DNA of 52,646 nucleotides from Pseudomonas sp. GM48 (GCF_000282335.1 NZ_AKJM01000010.1:1-52646), one strand, 5' to 3'; shown: positions 33,595-43,046, numbered from the stretch's first letter. A program made the numbers and translations. Notes: generated by a model not told the origin, from the sequence alone.

Positions 33595-34812
33595 ATGGCT
33601 ATCAGCAACGCCCAGACCGGCTCAGTGCCGGCGTCCGCTACGCCCCAAAGCAGTCCCCTGGTGATGCGCATCATCGGCGCGGTGGCGCTGGCGCACTTGA
33701 TCAACGACCTGATCCAGTCGGTGCTGCCGTCGATCTACCCGATGCTCAAGGCCAACTATGGCCTGAGCTTCACCCAGGTCGGCCTGATCACCCTGACGTT
33801 CCAGTTGACGGCCTCGCTGCTGCAGCCGTGGGTCGGTTACTACACCGACCGCCATCCCAAGCCGTGGCTGCTGCCGGCCGGTACGGTCTGCACCTTGGTC
33901 GGGATTCTGATGATGTCGATGGTTGGCAGCTTTCCGTTGATTTTGCTGGCGGCGGGCTTGATCGGCATCGGTTCTTCGACTTTTCACCCGGAAGCATCCC
34001 GCGTGGCGCGCCTGGCTTCGGGCGGGCGCTTCGGGCTGGCGCAATCGACCTTCCAGGTCGGCGGCAACGCGGGATCGGCGTTCGGCCCGTTGCTGGCGGC
34101 AGCGATCATCATTCCCTACGGCCAGGGGCACGTGGCGTGGTTCGGCCTGTTCGCGGTGTTTGCGCTGTTCGTGCTCTACCGGATCAGCCGCTGGTACGCC
34201 AACCACTTGAACCTGTTCAAGCTCAAGCAAGGTCAGGCCGCGACCCACGGCTTGTCCAAGGGCCGGGTGATCAGTGCCCTGGTGGTGCTCGGGCTGCTGG
34301 TGTTCTCCAAGTACTTCTACATGTCCAGCCTCACCAGTTACTTCACGTTCTACCTGATCGAGAAGTTCGACCTGTCGGTGGCCAGTTCGCAGTTGCATCT
34401 GTTCCTGTTTCTCGGCGCAGTCGCGGCAGGGACATTCTTTGGCGGGCCGATCGGCGACAGGATCGGGCGTAAGGCGGTGATCTGGTTCTCGATTCTCGGC
34501 GTTGCGCCGTTCACCTTGTTGCTGCCGCATGTCGACCTGTTCTGGACCAGCATCCTCAGCGTGGTCATCGGCTTCATTCTCGCCTCGGCGTTCTCGGCCA
34601 TCGTGGTGTACGCCCAGGAACTGGTGCCGGGCAATGTCGGGATGATCGCCGGGGTGTTCTTCGGTCTGATGTTCGGCTTCGGCGGGATCGGCGCGGCATT
34701 GCTTGGGCACCTGGCGGACATTCACGGCATCGAATACGTGTACTACCTGTGTTCGTTCCTGCCGTTGTTCGGGGTGCTGGCGATCTTCCTGCCGCGAACC
34801 AAAAAGGCCTGA
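33595..34812 (+). CDS. MFS transporter, fosmidomycin-resistance (Fsr) type
   Basis: This is a 405-residue major facilitator protein with 12 hydrophobic segments. ALAHLINDLIQSVLPSIYPM at the first helix, LQPWVGYYTDRHPKPW in the loop 2-3 region and GSSTFHPEASRVARLASGG are characteristic of the Fsr group of exporters. The group includes E. coli Fsr, which gives fosmidomycin resistance, but the natural substrate is unclear and overexpression is usually needed for resistance. It is a single gene, divergent from the chemoreceptor and followed by a REP doublet. Confidence 0.9.
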   Translation: MAISNAQTGSVPASATPQSSPLVMRIIGAVALAHLINDLIQSVLPSIYPMLKANYGLSFTQVGLITLTFQLTASLLQPWVGYYTDRHPKPWLLPAGTVCTLVGILMMSMVGSFPLILLAAGLIGIGSSTFHPEASRVARLASGGRFGLAQSTFQVGGNAGSAFGPLLAAAIIIPYGQGHVAWFGLFAVFALFVLYRISRWYANHLNLFKLKQGQAATHGLSKGRVISALVVLGLLVFSKYFYMSSLTSYFTFYLIEKFDLSVASSQLHLFLFLGAVAAGTFFGGPIGDRIGRKAVIWFSILGVAPFTLLLPHVDLFWTSILSVVIGFILASAFSAIVVYAQELVPGNVGMIAGVFFGLMFGFGGIGAALLGHLADIHGIEYVYYLCSFLPLFGVLAIFLPRTKKA

Positions 34813-34828
34813 ATCGACACAAATCCCT

Positions 34829-34916
34829 GTGGGAGCGGGCTTGCTCGCGAATGCAGCATGTCAGCTAAATGTATGTTGACTGGCACTCCCTCTTCGCGAG
34901 CAAGCCCGCTCCCACA
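34829..34916. repeat. REP doublet 6 (REPIN)
   Basis: Inverted arms with the cores TGTGGGAGCGGGCTTGCTCG (34829-34848) and CGAGCAAGCCCGCTCCCACA (34897-34916) are about 48 bases apart, between the convergent Fsr-type and AraC-type genes. Confidence 0.9.
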
Positions 34917-35000
34917 TTGGGTTACAGTCGTGGCGGAAGATTATTTCAGGACTAGACACGGTGTGTTTACACGTTGAACCAGAAGTCACTGGGTAAAGGT

Positions 35001-35846
35001 TCAGGCACTGCTGTTGCGGAAACTGCCGGGTGTGATGCCGACTACTTTTTTGAAGGCCCGGGTCATGTGGCTTTGATCGAAGAAGCCGCAAGTGAATGAC
35101 GCTTCTGCGAGACTGGACCCAGTGCGCAGCAGTTTTTGGACCTGGGCGATTCTTTTCTGGATTTGATAGCTGTGGGGGGAGACGCCAACGCTTTTCTTGA
35201 ATACCCGGATCAGGTAAAGAGGGTCAAGGTTCACCAGTTGCGCCAGTTCTTCCAGAGACAGATGTTTGTCGAACTCGTCTTCGAGCTTTCTTTTGATCTT
35301 TTGCACAGCATGTTGCTCAGCCGCACTGACTGGTTCGATGGGCGCTCCGCTACGCTCGAAGAGCTGCGTCACCAGATCCAGCAGGATAGTTTCCCGTTCA
35401 AGGCTGGCGGGGGATTTTTCAATGATTTGATGTTGATGCAAAAAGGTCCGGGCGAAGTCGGGGGCCTGGCTCAGAGCTGTTTGAAAAAGATGAATATGAT
35501 CGTCTGAAAAACGCCCTTGAAACACCATCCGATTGACCCATTCGGGGTCGATATAGAGCATTCGATACATCCAGCCCTCATCATGGCCTGGCAAGCCGTC
35601 GTGGATCTCCCCGGGAGTAATGGTGACCACACTGCCAGCGACCCCCATGTAGTAACTGCCGCGATAAAAAAGTTTTTCAACTCCGCCACTTATAACGCCG
35701 ATAGCGTACCGGTCATGTGAATGTCGGCCAAAAGATTGAGTACTGTAACGCGCAGATAGAAACTCACAGTCGCCTTCGGGTATACGCCAGAATTGAACAA
35801 AGTCCTTGGCTTTTTGAGGGGCTTTGTTACGGCGATTCTCATCCAT
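35001..35846 (-). CDS. AraC-family transcriptional regulator
   Basis: This is a 281-residue regulator. The cupin-like N-terminal sensor shows HSHDRYAIGVISGG, TPGEIHDGLPGHDEGW and YRMLYIDPEWV. The C-terminal AraC domain has LEELAQLVNLDPLYLIRVF and CGFFDQSHMTRAFKKVVG as its two recognition units. The ATG at 35846 (MDENRRNK) is preferred over one 54 bases upstream. It is divergent from the glutathione transferase gene, with a perfect GCTAAATTTAGC palindrome between them, and probably controls the GST and EamA exporter genes. It is a paralogue-type match to the regulator at 19.05-19.86 kb. Confidence 0.88.
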   Translation of the reverse strand: MDENRRNKAPQKAKDFVQFWRIPEGDCEFLSARYSTQSFGRHSHDRYAIGVISGGVEKLFYRGSYYMGVAGSVVTITPGEIHDGLPGHDEGWMYRMLYIDPEWVNRMVFQGRFSDDHIHLFQTALSQAPDFARTFLHQHQIIEKSPASLERETILLDLVTQLFERSGAPIEPVSAAEQHAVQKIKRKLEDEFDKHLSLEELAQLVNLDPLYLIRVFKKSVGVSPHSYQIQKRIAQVQKLLRTGSSLAEASFTCGFFDQSHMTRAFKKVVGITPGSFRNSSA

Positions 35847-35886
35847 GAATTGTCCAGTTTTGTGCAATACGTATGGAAAAAAGGTC

Positions 35887-35898
35887 GCTAAATTTAGC
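35887..35898. promoter_or_regulatory. Perfect 12-base palindrome, divergent araC/gst region
   Basis: GCTAAATTTAGC is a perfect dyad located 41 bases before the AraC start and 32 bases before the GST start. It is AT-rich in a GC-rich genome and well placed to serve both promoters. Confidence 0.5.
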
Positions 35899-35929
35899 AC
35901 CTATTTCATAACACAAGCTAGGGGATGCG

Positions 35930-36553
35930 ATGTCTACAAAATTGGTAGTTGGGGATTTTAATAAGTCTTCATGGTCATTTCGTGCGTGGCTGGTTCTTGT
36001 GGCAGCGGATGTTGCATTTGAAACCCTTCAGATCAAACTGGAACAAAGCGACACCCGCCAACGCATTCTGGAGCACTCGCCCTCCGGCAAAGTACCGGCG
36101 CTGCTGCTTGATGATGTCGTCATCAACGACAGCCTGGCCATCAGCGAATACATTGCCGACACCAATCCTGCCGCCAACCTTTGGCCCCAGGATTCACGGG
36201 TCAAGGCCCTGGCACGAGCTGCTGCGGCAGAGATGCACTCCGGTTTCACCCACCTGCGCACGCAGATGTCGTTTGGCCTGAACACCGGTGACATCCCGGA
36301 AAGTCTAACCGCCGAGACCCGAGAGGAAATAGTGCGGGTATTCGCTATCTGGAACCAGCTCCGTGAGGTGAGTGGTTCAACACAATTCCTCTGCGGTGAC
36401 TTCGGCATTGTTGATGCGATGTTTGTTCCGGTAGTGTTCCGCTTCCGTCGTTATGGTATTGCCATCCCTGCGCAACTGCAGGGCTATGTCGAAAACATCC
36501 TGGGTTATGCACCGGTACAACAATGGTTGAAGTTGGCCGCGCAAGAAGTTTAA
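35930..36553 (+). CDS. Glutathione S-transferase family protein
   Basis: This is a 207-residue GST. The thioredoxin-like N-terminal domain has a NKSSWSFRAWL segment with candidate catalytic Ser, the cis-proline SGKVPALL, and the glutathione gamma-glutamate site INDSLAISEYI; an all-helical C-terminal domain follows. The early codons (first 60 bases) are noticeably more AT-rich than the rest of the gene. It lies between an AraC regulator and an EamA exporter, suggesting a detoxification or conjugate-export role. Substrate unknown. Confidence 0.88.
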   Translation: MSTKLVVGDFNKSSWSFRAWLVLVAADVAFETLQIKLEQSDTRQRILEHSPSGKVPALLLDDVVINDSLAISEYIADTNPAANLWPQDSRVKALARAAAAEMHSGFTHLRTQMSFGLNTGDIPESLTAETREEIVRVFAIWNQLREVSGSTQFLCGDFGIVDAMFVPVVFRFRRYGIAIPAQLQGYVENILGYAPVQQWLKLAAQEV

Positions 36554-36613
36554 AGAGTTGTGTTACTGCTAACTATTAAAGCCAATTAAAGATTGGTTGT
36601 TTTTTGGCTCGTG

Positions 36614-36641
36614 GCAGAAAAGACCTCTTGGGCTTTTCTGC
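36614..36641 (+). terminator. Terminator after the GST gene
   Basis: Arms GCAGAAAAG and CTTTTCTGC, extended by two further pairs beyond one mismatch around a TCTT loop, are followed by TTTGT. It separates the GST gene from the exporter gene, so the latter probably has its own promoter. Confidence 0.7.
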
Positions 36642-36720
36642 TTTGTCGAGTCTGATGCTGCCCGGGGGGAGTTGTGAGTGTTCATAAAGTTAATACCGGT
36701 CTTTATCAATGAGGTTTCTC

Positions 36721-37626
36721 ATGTCGATTAATAACAATCGGGCAATCATTGAATTGACCATCGGTGGGCTGATGCTCAGTCTGTCTGCTCTAGCCGTCGC
36801 TTTCGCCCATATCGGCGCGGGTGGCGCAGGGTTCTATCGGATGGTGTTCGCCTCGATCCTGTTCTTCCTGCTGCTCAAGGTGCGCAAAACACCGGTGCTG
36901 CTCAAAAGCGCCAAGGCGCAGCTGTACACCGCGTTGGCTGGGGTGTTTTTGGCTATTGATCTGGTGCTCTGGCACCAGAGCATCTATATCGTCGGCCCGG
37001 GCATCGGGTCGATCCTGACCAACTGTCAGGTGTTCTTCATGACCCTGCTGGGGTTGTACCTGTTGAAGGAAAAACCTTCGATCTACTTCCTGGTGTCCAT
37101 TACCTTGGCATTTGCTGGGCTCTATCTGCTGTTGCTACCCGAGATGACCAGTGCGGTAGGGATCAAGGGCGTGGTGTATGGGGTGCTCTCGGGGCTGGCG
37201 TATGCCATCTGTGTGTACTTCCTGAAGATCAACACCCAGTTGCCTGACGGCGGGGGTGACAAGATCGCACAGATGCTCAGTTTGAGTCTTTGGGCGGCAC
37301 TGGTTCTGCTGACATACGCGCTGGCATCTGGGGAAAGCTTGGCCATCGTGGATGGGCAAACCTTGCTGATGCTGATCATATACGGGGTACTGGTGCAGTT
37401 TGTCGGCTGGTTGCTGGTCAACCGTTCGATCGGAGCCATCAGCCTGGGGTTGGCCGGACTGATCCTGTTACTGGAGCCGGTGATCACCTATTTCATTGAT
37501 GTCACCTTTCTCGGCAAGGCCAGCTCCACGCTGCAGATTTGTGGTGCGCTGCTGACTATCTTTGCGGTTTACATCGGCTCAATCAAACCGCCTGAGAAAG
37601 CGCACCCTTTACCCAAAGCGACCTGA
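36721..37626 (+). CDS. EamA/DMT-family membrane exporter
   Basis: This is a 301-residue protein with about ten hydrophobic helices arranged as two EamA repeats, typical of the drug/metabolite transporter superfamily that exports amino acids, metabolites or toxic compounds. The ATG at 36721 is chosen because GAGG lies seven bases before it; an in-frame ATG at 36709 lacks this. It is encoded downstream of a GST and its AraC-type regulator but across a terminator. The short C-terminal tail is basic (EKAHPLPKAT). Confidence 0.86.
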   Translation: MSINNNRAIIELTIGGLMLSLSALAVAFAHIGAGGAGFYRMVFASILFFLLLKVRKTPVLLKSAKAQLYTALAGVFLAIDLVLWHQSIYIVGPGIGSILTNCQVFFMTLLGLYLLKEKPSIYFLVSITLAFAGLYLLLLPEMTSAVGIKGVVYGVLSGLAYAICVYFLKINTQLPDGGGDKIAQMLSLSLWAALVLLTYALASGESLAIVDGQTLLMLIIYGVLVQFVGWLLVNRSIGAISLGLAGLILLLEPVITYFIDVTFLGKASSTLQICGALLTIFAVYIGSIKPPEKAHPLPKAT

Positions 37627-37686
37627 CAGCAGGTGTATCACGGCGGTATCGGTCAGCATGCCTTGATCTGCGAATTTCCGTCGTAC

Positions 37687-37703
37687 CCGGTTTTTAAAAC
37701 CGG
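37687..37703 (+). terminator. Possible 3' hairpin of the EamA gene
   Basis: A 17-base palindrome CCGGTTTT-T-AAAACCGG lies 60 bases after the EamA stop. The loop would be tight and no T-run follows, so termination is only a possibility. Confidence 0.3.
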
Positions 37704-37781
37704 CTTCAGGCGTCTTGCCCGGTAGCGTACCCATCAACAACCCAGATCAAAATGGAGGAGGAGGGTGATCCCAAGACGCAA

Positions 37782-37817
37782 AAAATCCCCGTATCAGCGA
37801 GTGATTACGGGGATTTT
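37782..37817 (-). terminator. Terminator of ychF
   Basis: Arms AAAATCCCCGTA and TACGGGGATTTT with a 12-base loop give a T-run on the minus strand, 37 bases beyond the ychF stop. It may also act on transcripts arriving from the EamA gene. Confidence 0.88.
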
Positions 37818-37853
37818 CAGTCTACCGGGTTCCGTGTAAATCCACGGTCACCG

Positions 37854-38954
37854 TTACACGTTGAAGCGGAAGTGCATCACGTCGCCGTCTTTAACGATGT
37901 AATCCTTGCCTTCCAGGCGCCATTTACCGGCTTCCTTGGTACCGGCTTCGCCCTTGTACTGGATGAAGTCGTTGTAGGCGATCACTTCGGCGCGGATGAA
38001 GCCTTTCTCGAAGTCGGTGTGGATCACGCCAGCGGCTTGAGGTGCGGTGGCACCGACGCGGACGGTCCAGGCGCGGACTTCTTCGACACCGGCGGTGAAG
38101 TAGGTCTGCAGGTGCAGCATTTCGTAGCCGGCGCGGATCACGCGGTTCAGGCCAGGCTCTTCGAGGCCCAGGGCTTCGAGGAACATGTCTTTCTCTTCGC
38201 CGTCATCGAGCTCGGCGATTTCCGCTTCGATCTTGTTGCACACCGGTACAACCACGGCGCCTTCTTCTTCGGCGATGGCCCTGACCACGTCCAGGTGCGG
38301 GTTGTTCTCGAAACCGTCTTCAGCGACGTTGGCGATGTACATGACCGGCTTGGTGGTCAGCAGGTGGAAGCCCTTGATCACCGCTTTCTCGTCGGTACCC
38401 ATGTTCTTCATCAGGCTGCGCGCCGGCTTGCCTTCGGTGAAGTGAGCGATCAGTTGCTCTAGCAGGCCTTTCTGGACCACTGCGTCCTTGTCACCGCCCT
38501 TGGCGTTGCGCGCGACTTTCTGCAGTTGCTTCTCGCAGCTGTCGAGGTCGGCGAAGATCAGTTCCAGGTCGATGATTTCGATGTCGCGTTTCGGGTCGAC
38601 GCTGTTGGAGACGTGAATCACGTTCTCGTCTTCGAAGCAGCGGACTACGTGGGCGATGGCATCGGTTTCACGGATGTTGGCCAAAAACTTGTTGCCCAGG
38701 CCTTCGCCTTTCGATGCGCCGGCAACCAGGCCCGCGATGTCGACGAATTCCATGGTGGTCGGCAGGATGCGCTTTGGATTGACGATGGCCGCCAGGGCTT
38801 CCAGACGCGGATCCGGCATCGGCACGATACCGCTGTTCGGCTCGATGGTGCAGAAGGGGAAGTTCTCGGCCGCGATCCCGGATTTGGTCAGGGCGTTGAA
38901 CAGGGTGGACTTGCCGACGTTAGGCAGACCGACGATGCCGCAATTGAATCCCAT
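37854..38954 (-). CDS. ychF: Ribosome-binding ATPase YchF
   Basis: This is a 366-residue Obg-family P-loop protein that binds ribosomes and hydrolyses ATP rather than GTP. The G1 motif is GLPNVGKST. The base-recognition motif reads NKIE where GTPases have NKxD, the change that explains ATP preference. [17 protein letters not shown] is the G3 region, and the C-terminus is a TGS domain. It lies directly downstream of pth, the usual arrangement in gammaproteobacteria. Roles in translation and the oxidative stress response are known for the family. Confidence 0.97.
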   Translation of the reverse strand: MGFNCGIVGLPNVGKSTLFNALTKSGIAAENFPFCTIEPNSGIVPMPDPRLEALAAIVNPKRILPTTMEFVDIAGLVAGASKGEGLGNKFLANIRETDAIAHVVRCFEDENVIHVSNSVDPKRDIEIIDLELIFADLDSCEKQLQKVARNAKGGDKDAVVQKGLLEQLIAHFTEGKPARSLMKNMGTDEKAVIKGFHLLTTKPVMYIANVAEDGFENNPHLDVVRAIAEEEGAVVVPVCNKIEAEIAELDDGEEKDMFLEALGLEEPGLNRVIRAGYEMLHLQTYFTAGVEEVRAWTVRVGATAPQAAGVIHTDFEKGFIRAEVIAYNDFIQYKGEAGTKEAGKWRLEGKDYIVKDGDVMHFRFNV

Positions 38955-38976
38955 GGTGTTTTCCCCGAGGAGTGAG

Positions 38977-39561
38977 TCAGGCCTTCTGGCTGTGCAGGTT
39001 TTTCATCGCGCGGTTCCATTCCCCGGCGAGGATATCCGGCAGCACGCCGAGGGCAAAGTCGATGCTGGCATCGAGTTTTTCCTGTTCGGCGCGTGGCGCA
39101 CGACCCAGGACGAAATTTGAAACCATACTGGCAACGCCCGGGTGGCCAATGCCAAGCCGCAAGCGATGAAAGGTATTCTGATTACCCAGTTGCGCAATGA
39201 TGTCGCGCAACCCGTTGTGACCGCCGTGGCCGCCGCCCACTTTGAGCTTGGCAACGCCCGGAGGCAGGTCGAGTTCGTCGTGCGCCACGAGGATTTCTTC
39301 GGGCTTGATGCGGAAGAAACCGGCGAGTGCCGCCACGGCCTGGCCGCTGCGGTTCATGTACGTGGTGGGGATCAGCAGACGAACATCCTGACCCTGATGC
39401 GAGTAACGCCCGGTCAGGCCGAAATATTTGCGGTCCGCCACAAGGTTTACGCCTTGTGCGTTCGCGATGCGCTCAACAAAAAGGGCCCCTGCGTTATGCC
39501 GGGTCTGTTCGTATTCAGCGCCTGGATTACCCAGGCCAACGATCAGTTTGATGGCAGTCAC
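38977..39561 (-). CDS. pth: Peptidyl-tRNA hydrolase
   Basis: This is a 194-residue Pth that releases peptides from prematurely dropped peptidyl-tRNA. The substrate-binding and catalytic region is intact: [17 protein letters not shown] with catalytic His22, the tMNRSG segment, [11 protein letters not shown] carrying the Asp that positions the His, and [12 protein letters not shown]. It starts 170 bases after rplY and ends 22 bases before ychF; the three form a translation-related unit. Confidence 0.97.
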   Translation of the reverse strand: MTAIKLIVGLGNPGAEYEQTRHNAGALFVERIANAQGVNLVADRKYFGLTGRYSHQGQDVRLLIPTTYMNRSGQAVAALAGFFRIKPEEILVAHDELDLPPGVAKLKVGGGHGGHNGLRDIIAQLGNQNTFHRLRLGIGHPGVASMVSNFVLGRAPRAEQEKLDASIDFALGVLPDILAGEWNRAMKNLHSQKA

Positions 39562-39720
39562 GATAGGGGCCCTTCATTGGAGTGGTGGATAACATCGCCG
39601 CAATCAGGGAGAGCGGCGAAAGTGGACGAAAATTGCTCATTTACCATGATGTAAACTCCGCGTTCTCGCCCGCTTTCTCGCTATGCTCTAGTCCGCGATG
39701 TTTCCGGTCACTCCGGCGTA

Positions 39721-39738
39721 CAGAGTAAAATTACTCTG
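39721..39738. promoter_or_regulatory. Hairpin spanning the rplY stop codon
   Basis: CAGAGTAA and TTACTCTG form perfect eight-base arms around two bases; the rplY TAA stop (39733-39731) is inside it. There is no T-run. It could affect the mRNA 3' end or coupling to pth. Confidence 0.35.
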
Positions 39739-40330
39739 CAGCGCCTTCTGCAGCTTCTGGAGCAACACGTGGAGCGTGGACGTTGGCAACAGCCTTGTCA
39801 TCGCCGTGTGCCAGGGCCACGAACTCAACGCCTTTAGGAGCCTTGAGGTCCGACAGGTGAATGATCGAACCGATTTCAGCGTCAGCCAGGTCGACTTCGA
39901 TGAACTCAGGCAGATCTTTCGGCAGGCAGGAAACTTCGATCTCGGCAACAACGTGCGAGATTTCGCCGCCTTTCTTGGTCGGTGCTTCTTCGTTGATGAA
40001 GTGCACTGGAACGATAGCGGTCAGTTTCTGGCCAGCGACTACGCGTACGAAGTCAGCGTGCATCACGTGGCCTTTGGCCGGGTGACGCTGCAGGGCTTTG
40101 ATCACGACGTTCTGCTTGGTGCCACCAACGTTCAGCTCGATGATGTGGCTGTAAGCCGCTTCGTTTTCGAGCAGTTTGGCAACTTCTTTGGCCAGCATGC
40201 TGATGGATTCAGGGGCTTTGTCGCCACCGTAAACTACAGCTGGAACCAGGCTTGCGAGACGACGCAGGCGGCGGCTCGCACCTTTCCCCAGGTCGGAACG
40301 CACTTCAGCATTCAGAGTAAAATCGTTCAT
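39731..40330 (-). CDS. rplY: 50S ribosomal protein bL25 (Ctc form)
   Basis: This is a 199-residue bL25/general stress protein Ctc. It begins [24 protein letters not shown], the conserved 5S rRNA-binding start, and has the extended C-terminal beta domain absent from E. coli L25, ending in an Ala/Glu-rich tail. The ATG at 40330 is chosen; eight extra upstream codons in frame lack a ribosome site and do not fit the family. Downstream of prs across a strong terminator. Confidence 0.96.
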   Translation of the reverse strand: MNDFTLNAEVRSDLGKGASRRLRRLASLVPAVVYGGDKAPESISMLAKEVAKLLENEAAYSHIIELNVGGTKQNVVIKALQRHPAKGHVMHADFVRVVAGQKLTAIVPVHFINEEAPTKKGGEISHVVAEIEVSCLPKDLPEFIEVDLADAEIGSIIHLSDLKAPKGVEFVALAHGDDKAVANVHAPRVAPEAAEGAAE

Positions 40331-40395
40331 GTTGTATCTCCAAAATAACCACACTCGCCCCAGCGTTTGCGACCAGCGCTAAAGGCGATATGGGC

Positions 40396-40433
40396 AAAAA
40401 AGCCCCGCCCCGACAGGAATGCCGGGGCGGGGC
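40396..40433 (-). terminator. Terminator between prs and rplY
   Basis: GCCCCGCCCCG and CGGGGCGGGGC form a perfect 11-base GC stem with a ten-base loop, followed on the minus strand by six T. It is a very strong intrinsic terminator for prs. Confidence 0.92.
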
Positions 40434-40472
40434 GCTTTTCGTCAACGAGACATTTCGAGAAGGGCAGGGCCC

Positions 40473-41414
40473 TTAACGGAACATCGCGCTGATCGATTCT
40501 TCATTGCTGATGCGGCGGACCGCCTCGGCAACTACCGGTGCGATATCCAGTTGGCGGATACGCGCACAGGCTTGTGCTGCAGCGGACAGCGGAATGGTGT
40601 TGGTCACCACCAGCTCGTCCAGCACGGAATTTTCAATGTTTTCGATCGCCCGACCCGACAGCACAGGGTGCGTGCAGTAGGCGAAAACCTTGGCAGCGCC
40701 ATGCTCTTTCAAGGCCTTGGCCGCGTGGCACAGGGTGCCGGCGGTATCGACCATGTCATCGACCAGAATACAGGTGCGCCCTTCGACATCACCGATGATA
40801 TGCATCACTTCAGAGTGATTGGCTTTCTCACGGCGTTTGTCGATGATCCCGAGATCCACGCCCAGGGATTTGGCAACGGCACGTGCACGCACGACGCCAC
40901 CAATGTCCGGGGACACGATCATCAGGTTTTCGAAGCGCTGATCTTCGATGTCATCCACCAGAACCGGGGAGCCGTAGATGTTATCTACCGGAATATCGAA
41001 GAAACCCTGGATTTGGTCAGCATGCAGATCAACCGTGAGAACACGGTCGATGCCGACTACGGTAAGCATGTCAGCCACGACTTTCGCGCTGATAGCCACA
41101 CGTGCGGAACGCGGACGGCGATCCTGACGGGCATAACCAAAGTAAGGAATAACAGCAGTGATACGAGTAGCCGAGGAGCGGCGGAAGGCATCAGCCATCA
41201 CTACCAGTTCCATCAGGTTATCGTTGGTCGGAGCGCAAGTCGGCTGAATAATGAAGACGTCTTTACCGCGGACGTTTTCATTGATCTCGGCTGTAATTTC
41301 GCCGTCGGAGAACTTACCGACAGAAATGTCACCGAGAGGGATATGCAGCTGACGTACGACACGCCGAGCCAGATCGGGGTTAGCGTTCCCCGTAAAGACC
41401 ATCATCTTGGACAC
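40473..41414 (-). CDS. prs: Ribose-phosphate pyrophosphokinase
   Basis: This is a 313-residue PRPP synthase making phosphoribosyl pyrophosphate for nucleotide, histidine and tryptophan synthesis. [14 protein letters not shown] at the start, [10 protein letters not shown] in the ATP loop and the PRPP-binding [13 protein letters not shown] are present. I use the GTG at 41414, which gives the standard length. The open frame extends upstream, but those codons run into tRNA-Gln and cannot be protein. It is likely co-transcribed with the tRNA, which lies 46 bases upstream. Confidence 0.97.
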   Translation of the reverse strand: MSKMMVFTGNANPDLARRVVRQLHIPLGDISVGKFSDGEITAEINENVRGKDVFIIQPTCAPTNDNLMELVVMADAFRRSSATRITAVIPYFGYARQDRRPRSARVAISAKVVADMLTVVGIDRVLTVDLHADQIQGFFDIPVDNIYGSPVLVDDIEDQRFENLMIVSPDIGGVVRARAVAKSLGVDLGIIDKRREKANHSEVMHIIGDVEGRTCILVDDMVDTAGTLCHAAKALKEHGAAKVFAYCTHPVLSGRAIENIENSVLDELVVTNTIPLSAAAQACARIRQLDIAPVVAEAVRRISNEESISAMFR

Positions 41415-41460
41415 GCGCAGTACCTGAAGGCTGAGGGTAACCTGGATGAGTATAGGAAAA

Positions 41461-41535
41461 TGGCAGGGGCGGCTGGATTCGAACCAACGCATGGCAGGAT
41501 CAAAACCTGCTGCCTTACCGCTTGGCGACGCCCCT
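41461..41535 (-). tRNA. tRNA-Gln (TTG)
   Basis: A 75-base cloverleaf begins AGGGGCGTCGCCAAGCGG and ends CGCCCCTGCCA with encoded CCA. The anticodon TTG is at tRNA positions 33-35 in the loop TTTTGAT, and the T-arm GGTTCGAATCC is canonical. It sits between ispE and prs, an arrangement common in Pseudomonas. No separate promoter is obvious. Confidence 0.96.
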
Positions 41536-41548
41536 GTATTTGTTGCAA

Positions 41549-41565
41549 CGATTACCCGGTAATCG
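41549..41565. promoter_or_regulatory. Palindrome between ispE and tRNA-Gln
   Basis: CGATTACC-C-GGTAATCG has perfect eight-base arms around one base. It begins six bases after the ispE stop and ends 13 bases before the tRNA 5' end. It may be a processing or operator site. Confidence 0.4.
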
Positions 41566-41571
41566 GTTCCT

Positions 41572-42423
41572 TTAGAGCAGACTTTGAAGCTTGCGATGCA
41601 ACATCGAAACGTTGCTTCCTTTTGCTACAAAACCTGTAAGGGTCTCTGTCAGAAGGGCCGAGACTTTATCAGCTTCAGCTTTGCTTGGGAAGCCCCCAAA
41701 CACACAACTTCCAGTTCCGGTGAGTTTTGCTTCGGTAAATTTACCTAACAAATTCAAAGCGTTACGTACCTCTGGATAACGCCTTGTTACCACCGGCAAG
41801 CAGTCATTTCGACTGTTTCCCTTGGGAACGGGGCGCACTTTAATGGGAGGAGTGTTACGTGTCAACAACGGATCTGAAAAAATTTCTGCCGTACTTACAG
41901 AGACTTGCGGCACCAGCACGAGATACCACGGTTCTTCAGGGTCGACAGGGGTCAGTTTCTCCCCCACGCCCTCGGCGAAAGCCGCGTGACCACGAACGAA
42001 AACCGGGACGTCGGCGCCCAGCGTCAACCCCAGGCCAGCCAGGCGATCTTCATCCCAGCCCAATTGCCACAGATGATTGAGTCCAAGCAATGTCGTTGCT
42101 GCGTTTGAGCTACCGCCACCGATGCCGCCGCCCATGGGCAGGATCTTGTCGATCCAGATATCGACGCCCAGCGAGCAGGCGGATTGCTCCTGAAGTTTTT
42201 TTGCCGCCTTGACGATCAGGTTGCTGTCGTGGGGCACGCCTGCGAATTCGGTGTGCAGTTGAATGACACCGTCATCGCGCAGGGCATAGGTGATTTCGTC
42301 GCCGTAATCGAGGAACTGAAACATCGTCTGCAACTCGTGGTAGCCGTCTTCGCGGCGACCGAGAATGTGCAGCATCAGATTGAGTTTGGCCGGAGATGGC
42401 AAAGTCAGGCGATTGGCTGGCAT
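41572..42423 (-). CDS. ispE: 4-diphosphocytidyl-2-C-methyl-D-erythritol kinase
   Basis: This is a 283-residue GHMP kinase of the MEP isoprenoid pathway. The ATP-binding loop [14 protein letters not shown] is exact, the N-terminus [20 protein letters not shown] carries the substrate-site residues, and [11 protein letters not shown] is the third GHMP motif. It follows lolB with one base between stop and start. Codon use toward the 3' end is somewhat more AT-rich than its neighbours, but the protein is intact. Confidence 0.97.
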   Translation of the reverse strand: MPANRLTLPSPAKLNLMLHILGRREDGYHELQTMFQFLDYGDEITYALRDDGVIQLHTEFAGVPHDSNLIVKAAKKLQEQSACSLGVDIWIDKILPMGGGIGGGSSNAATTLLGLNHLWQLGWDEDRLAGLGLTLGADVPVFVRGHAAFAEGVGEKLTPVDPEEPWYLVLVPQVSVSTAEIFSDPLLTRNTPPIKVRPVPKGNSRNDCLPVVTRRYPEVRNALNLLGKFTEAKLTGTGSCVFGGFPSKAEADKVSALLTETLTGFVAKGSNVSMLHRKLQSLL

Positions 42424-42424
42424 G

Positions 42425-43042
42425 TCACGACCCCAGTTTGCGTGGTTGCCAGGCCTTGATCACCAGTGTGACGTCAAGGTCGGTGCCATGCAGCTTGATT
42501 CGCTCGGGGAGCCAGTAACCGTTTTGCTGGGTGTAGTCGGTGTATTCGACCTGCCAGCCATCCTGTTCGAGGTTGGCCAGGCGACTGTCGGCATCCAGTG
42601 TCAGGTGACTTTTGCTATCCGGAGCCGGAAGCCCGCGGACCCACCAGGCCAGGTTGGACACCGGCAACTTCCAGCCCAGTTGCTCTTCGAGCAACACTTC
42701 AGGGTTCGGTGCGTCGTAACGCCCCTGGTTGGCGACTTCCAGCGAAACCTTGCCCGGTCGTCCGGTCAGGCGTGCCGCGCCACGACCCAGCGGGCCGGAG
42801 AGGCGAATGTCGTAGTAATCCTGGCGTTGCAACCAGAACAGCGTGCCGCTGCCCGAGTCTTTCGGGGCGCGGATGCCGATCTTGCCGTCGATCTGCCAGC
42901 CATCGAGGCTTGTCAGTTGCTGTTTGTGCTCACGCCATTGGGCAGGATTGCCGTGCCCCTCGACCGATTCGCGGGGACCCAGACCCGCGCAACCGGCGAG
43001 CAGGGCGATAAAGCTGAAAACGATGAAATGGCGCAAAAACAT
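42425..43042 (-). CDS. lolB: Outer-membrane lipoprotein insertase LolB
   Basis: This is a 205-residue lipoprotein with signal [18 protein letters not shown] (lipobox LLAGC, lipidated Cys18). LolB accepts lipoproteins from LolA and inserts them into the outer membrane. [15 protein letters not shown] near the mature N-terminus and W-rich strands WWVRGLPAP match the family's half-open barrel. It starts four bases after the TPR lipoprotein gene and ends one base before ispE. Confidence 0.96.
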   Translation of the reverse strand: MFLRHFIVFSFIALLAGCAGLGPRESVEGHGNPAQWREHKQQLTSLDGWQIDGKIGIRAPKDSGSGTLFWLQRQDYYDIRLSGPLGRGAARLTGRPGKVSLEVANQGRYDAPNPEVLLEEQLGWKLPVSNLAWWVRGLPAPDSKSHLTLDADSRLANLEQDGWQVEYTDYTQQNGYWLPERIKLHGTDLDVTLVIKAWQPRKLGS

Positions 43043-43046
43043 AATC

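Noticed and set aside
41415..41492. Upstream extension of prs
   Set aside because: The added codons overlap the 3' end of tRNA-Gln; the GTG at 41414 gives the standard length and N-terminus.
40419..41639. 406-codon plus-strand frame across prs and tRNA-Gln
   Set aside because: It reads antisense through prs and through a tRNA, so it cannot be a protein gene.
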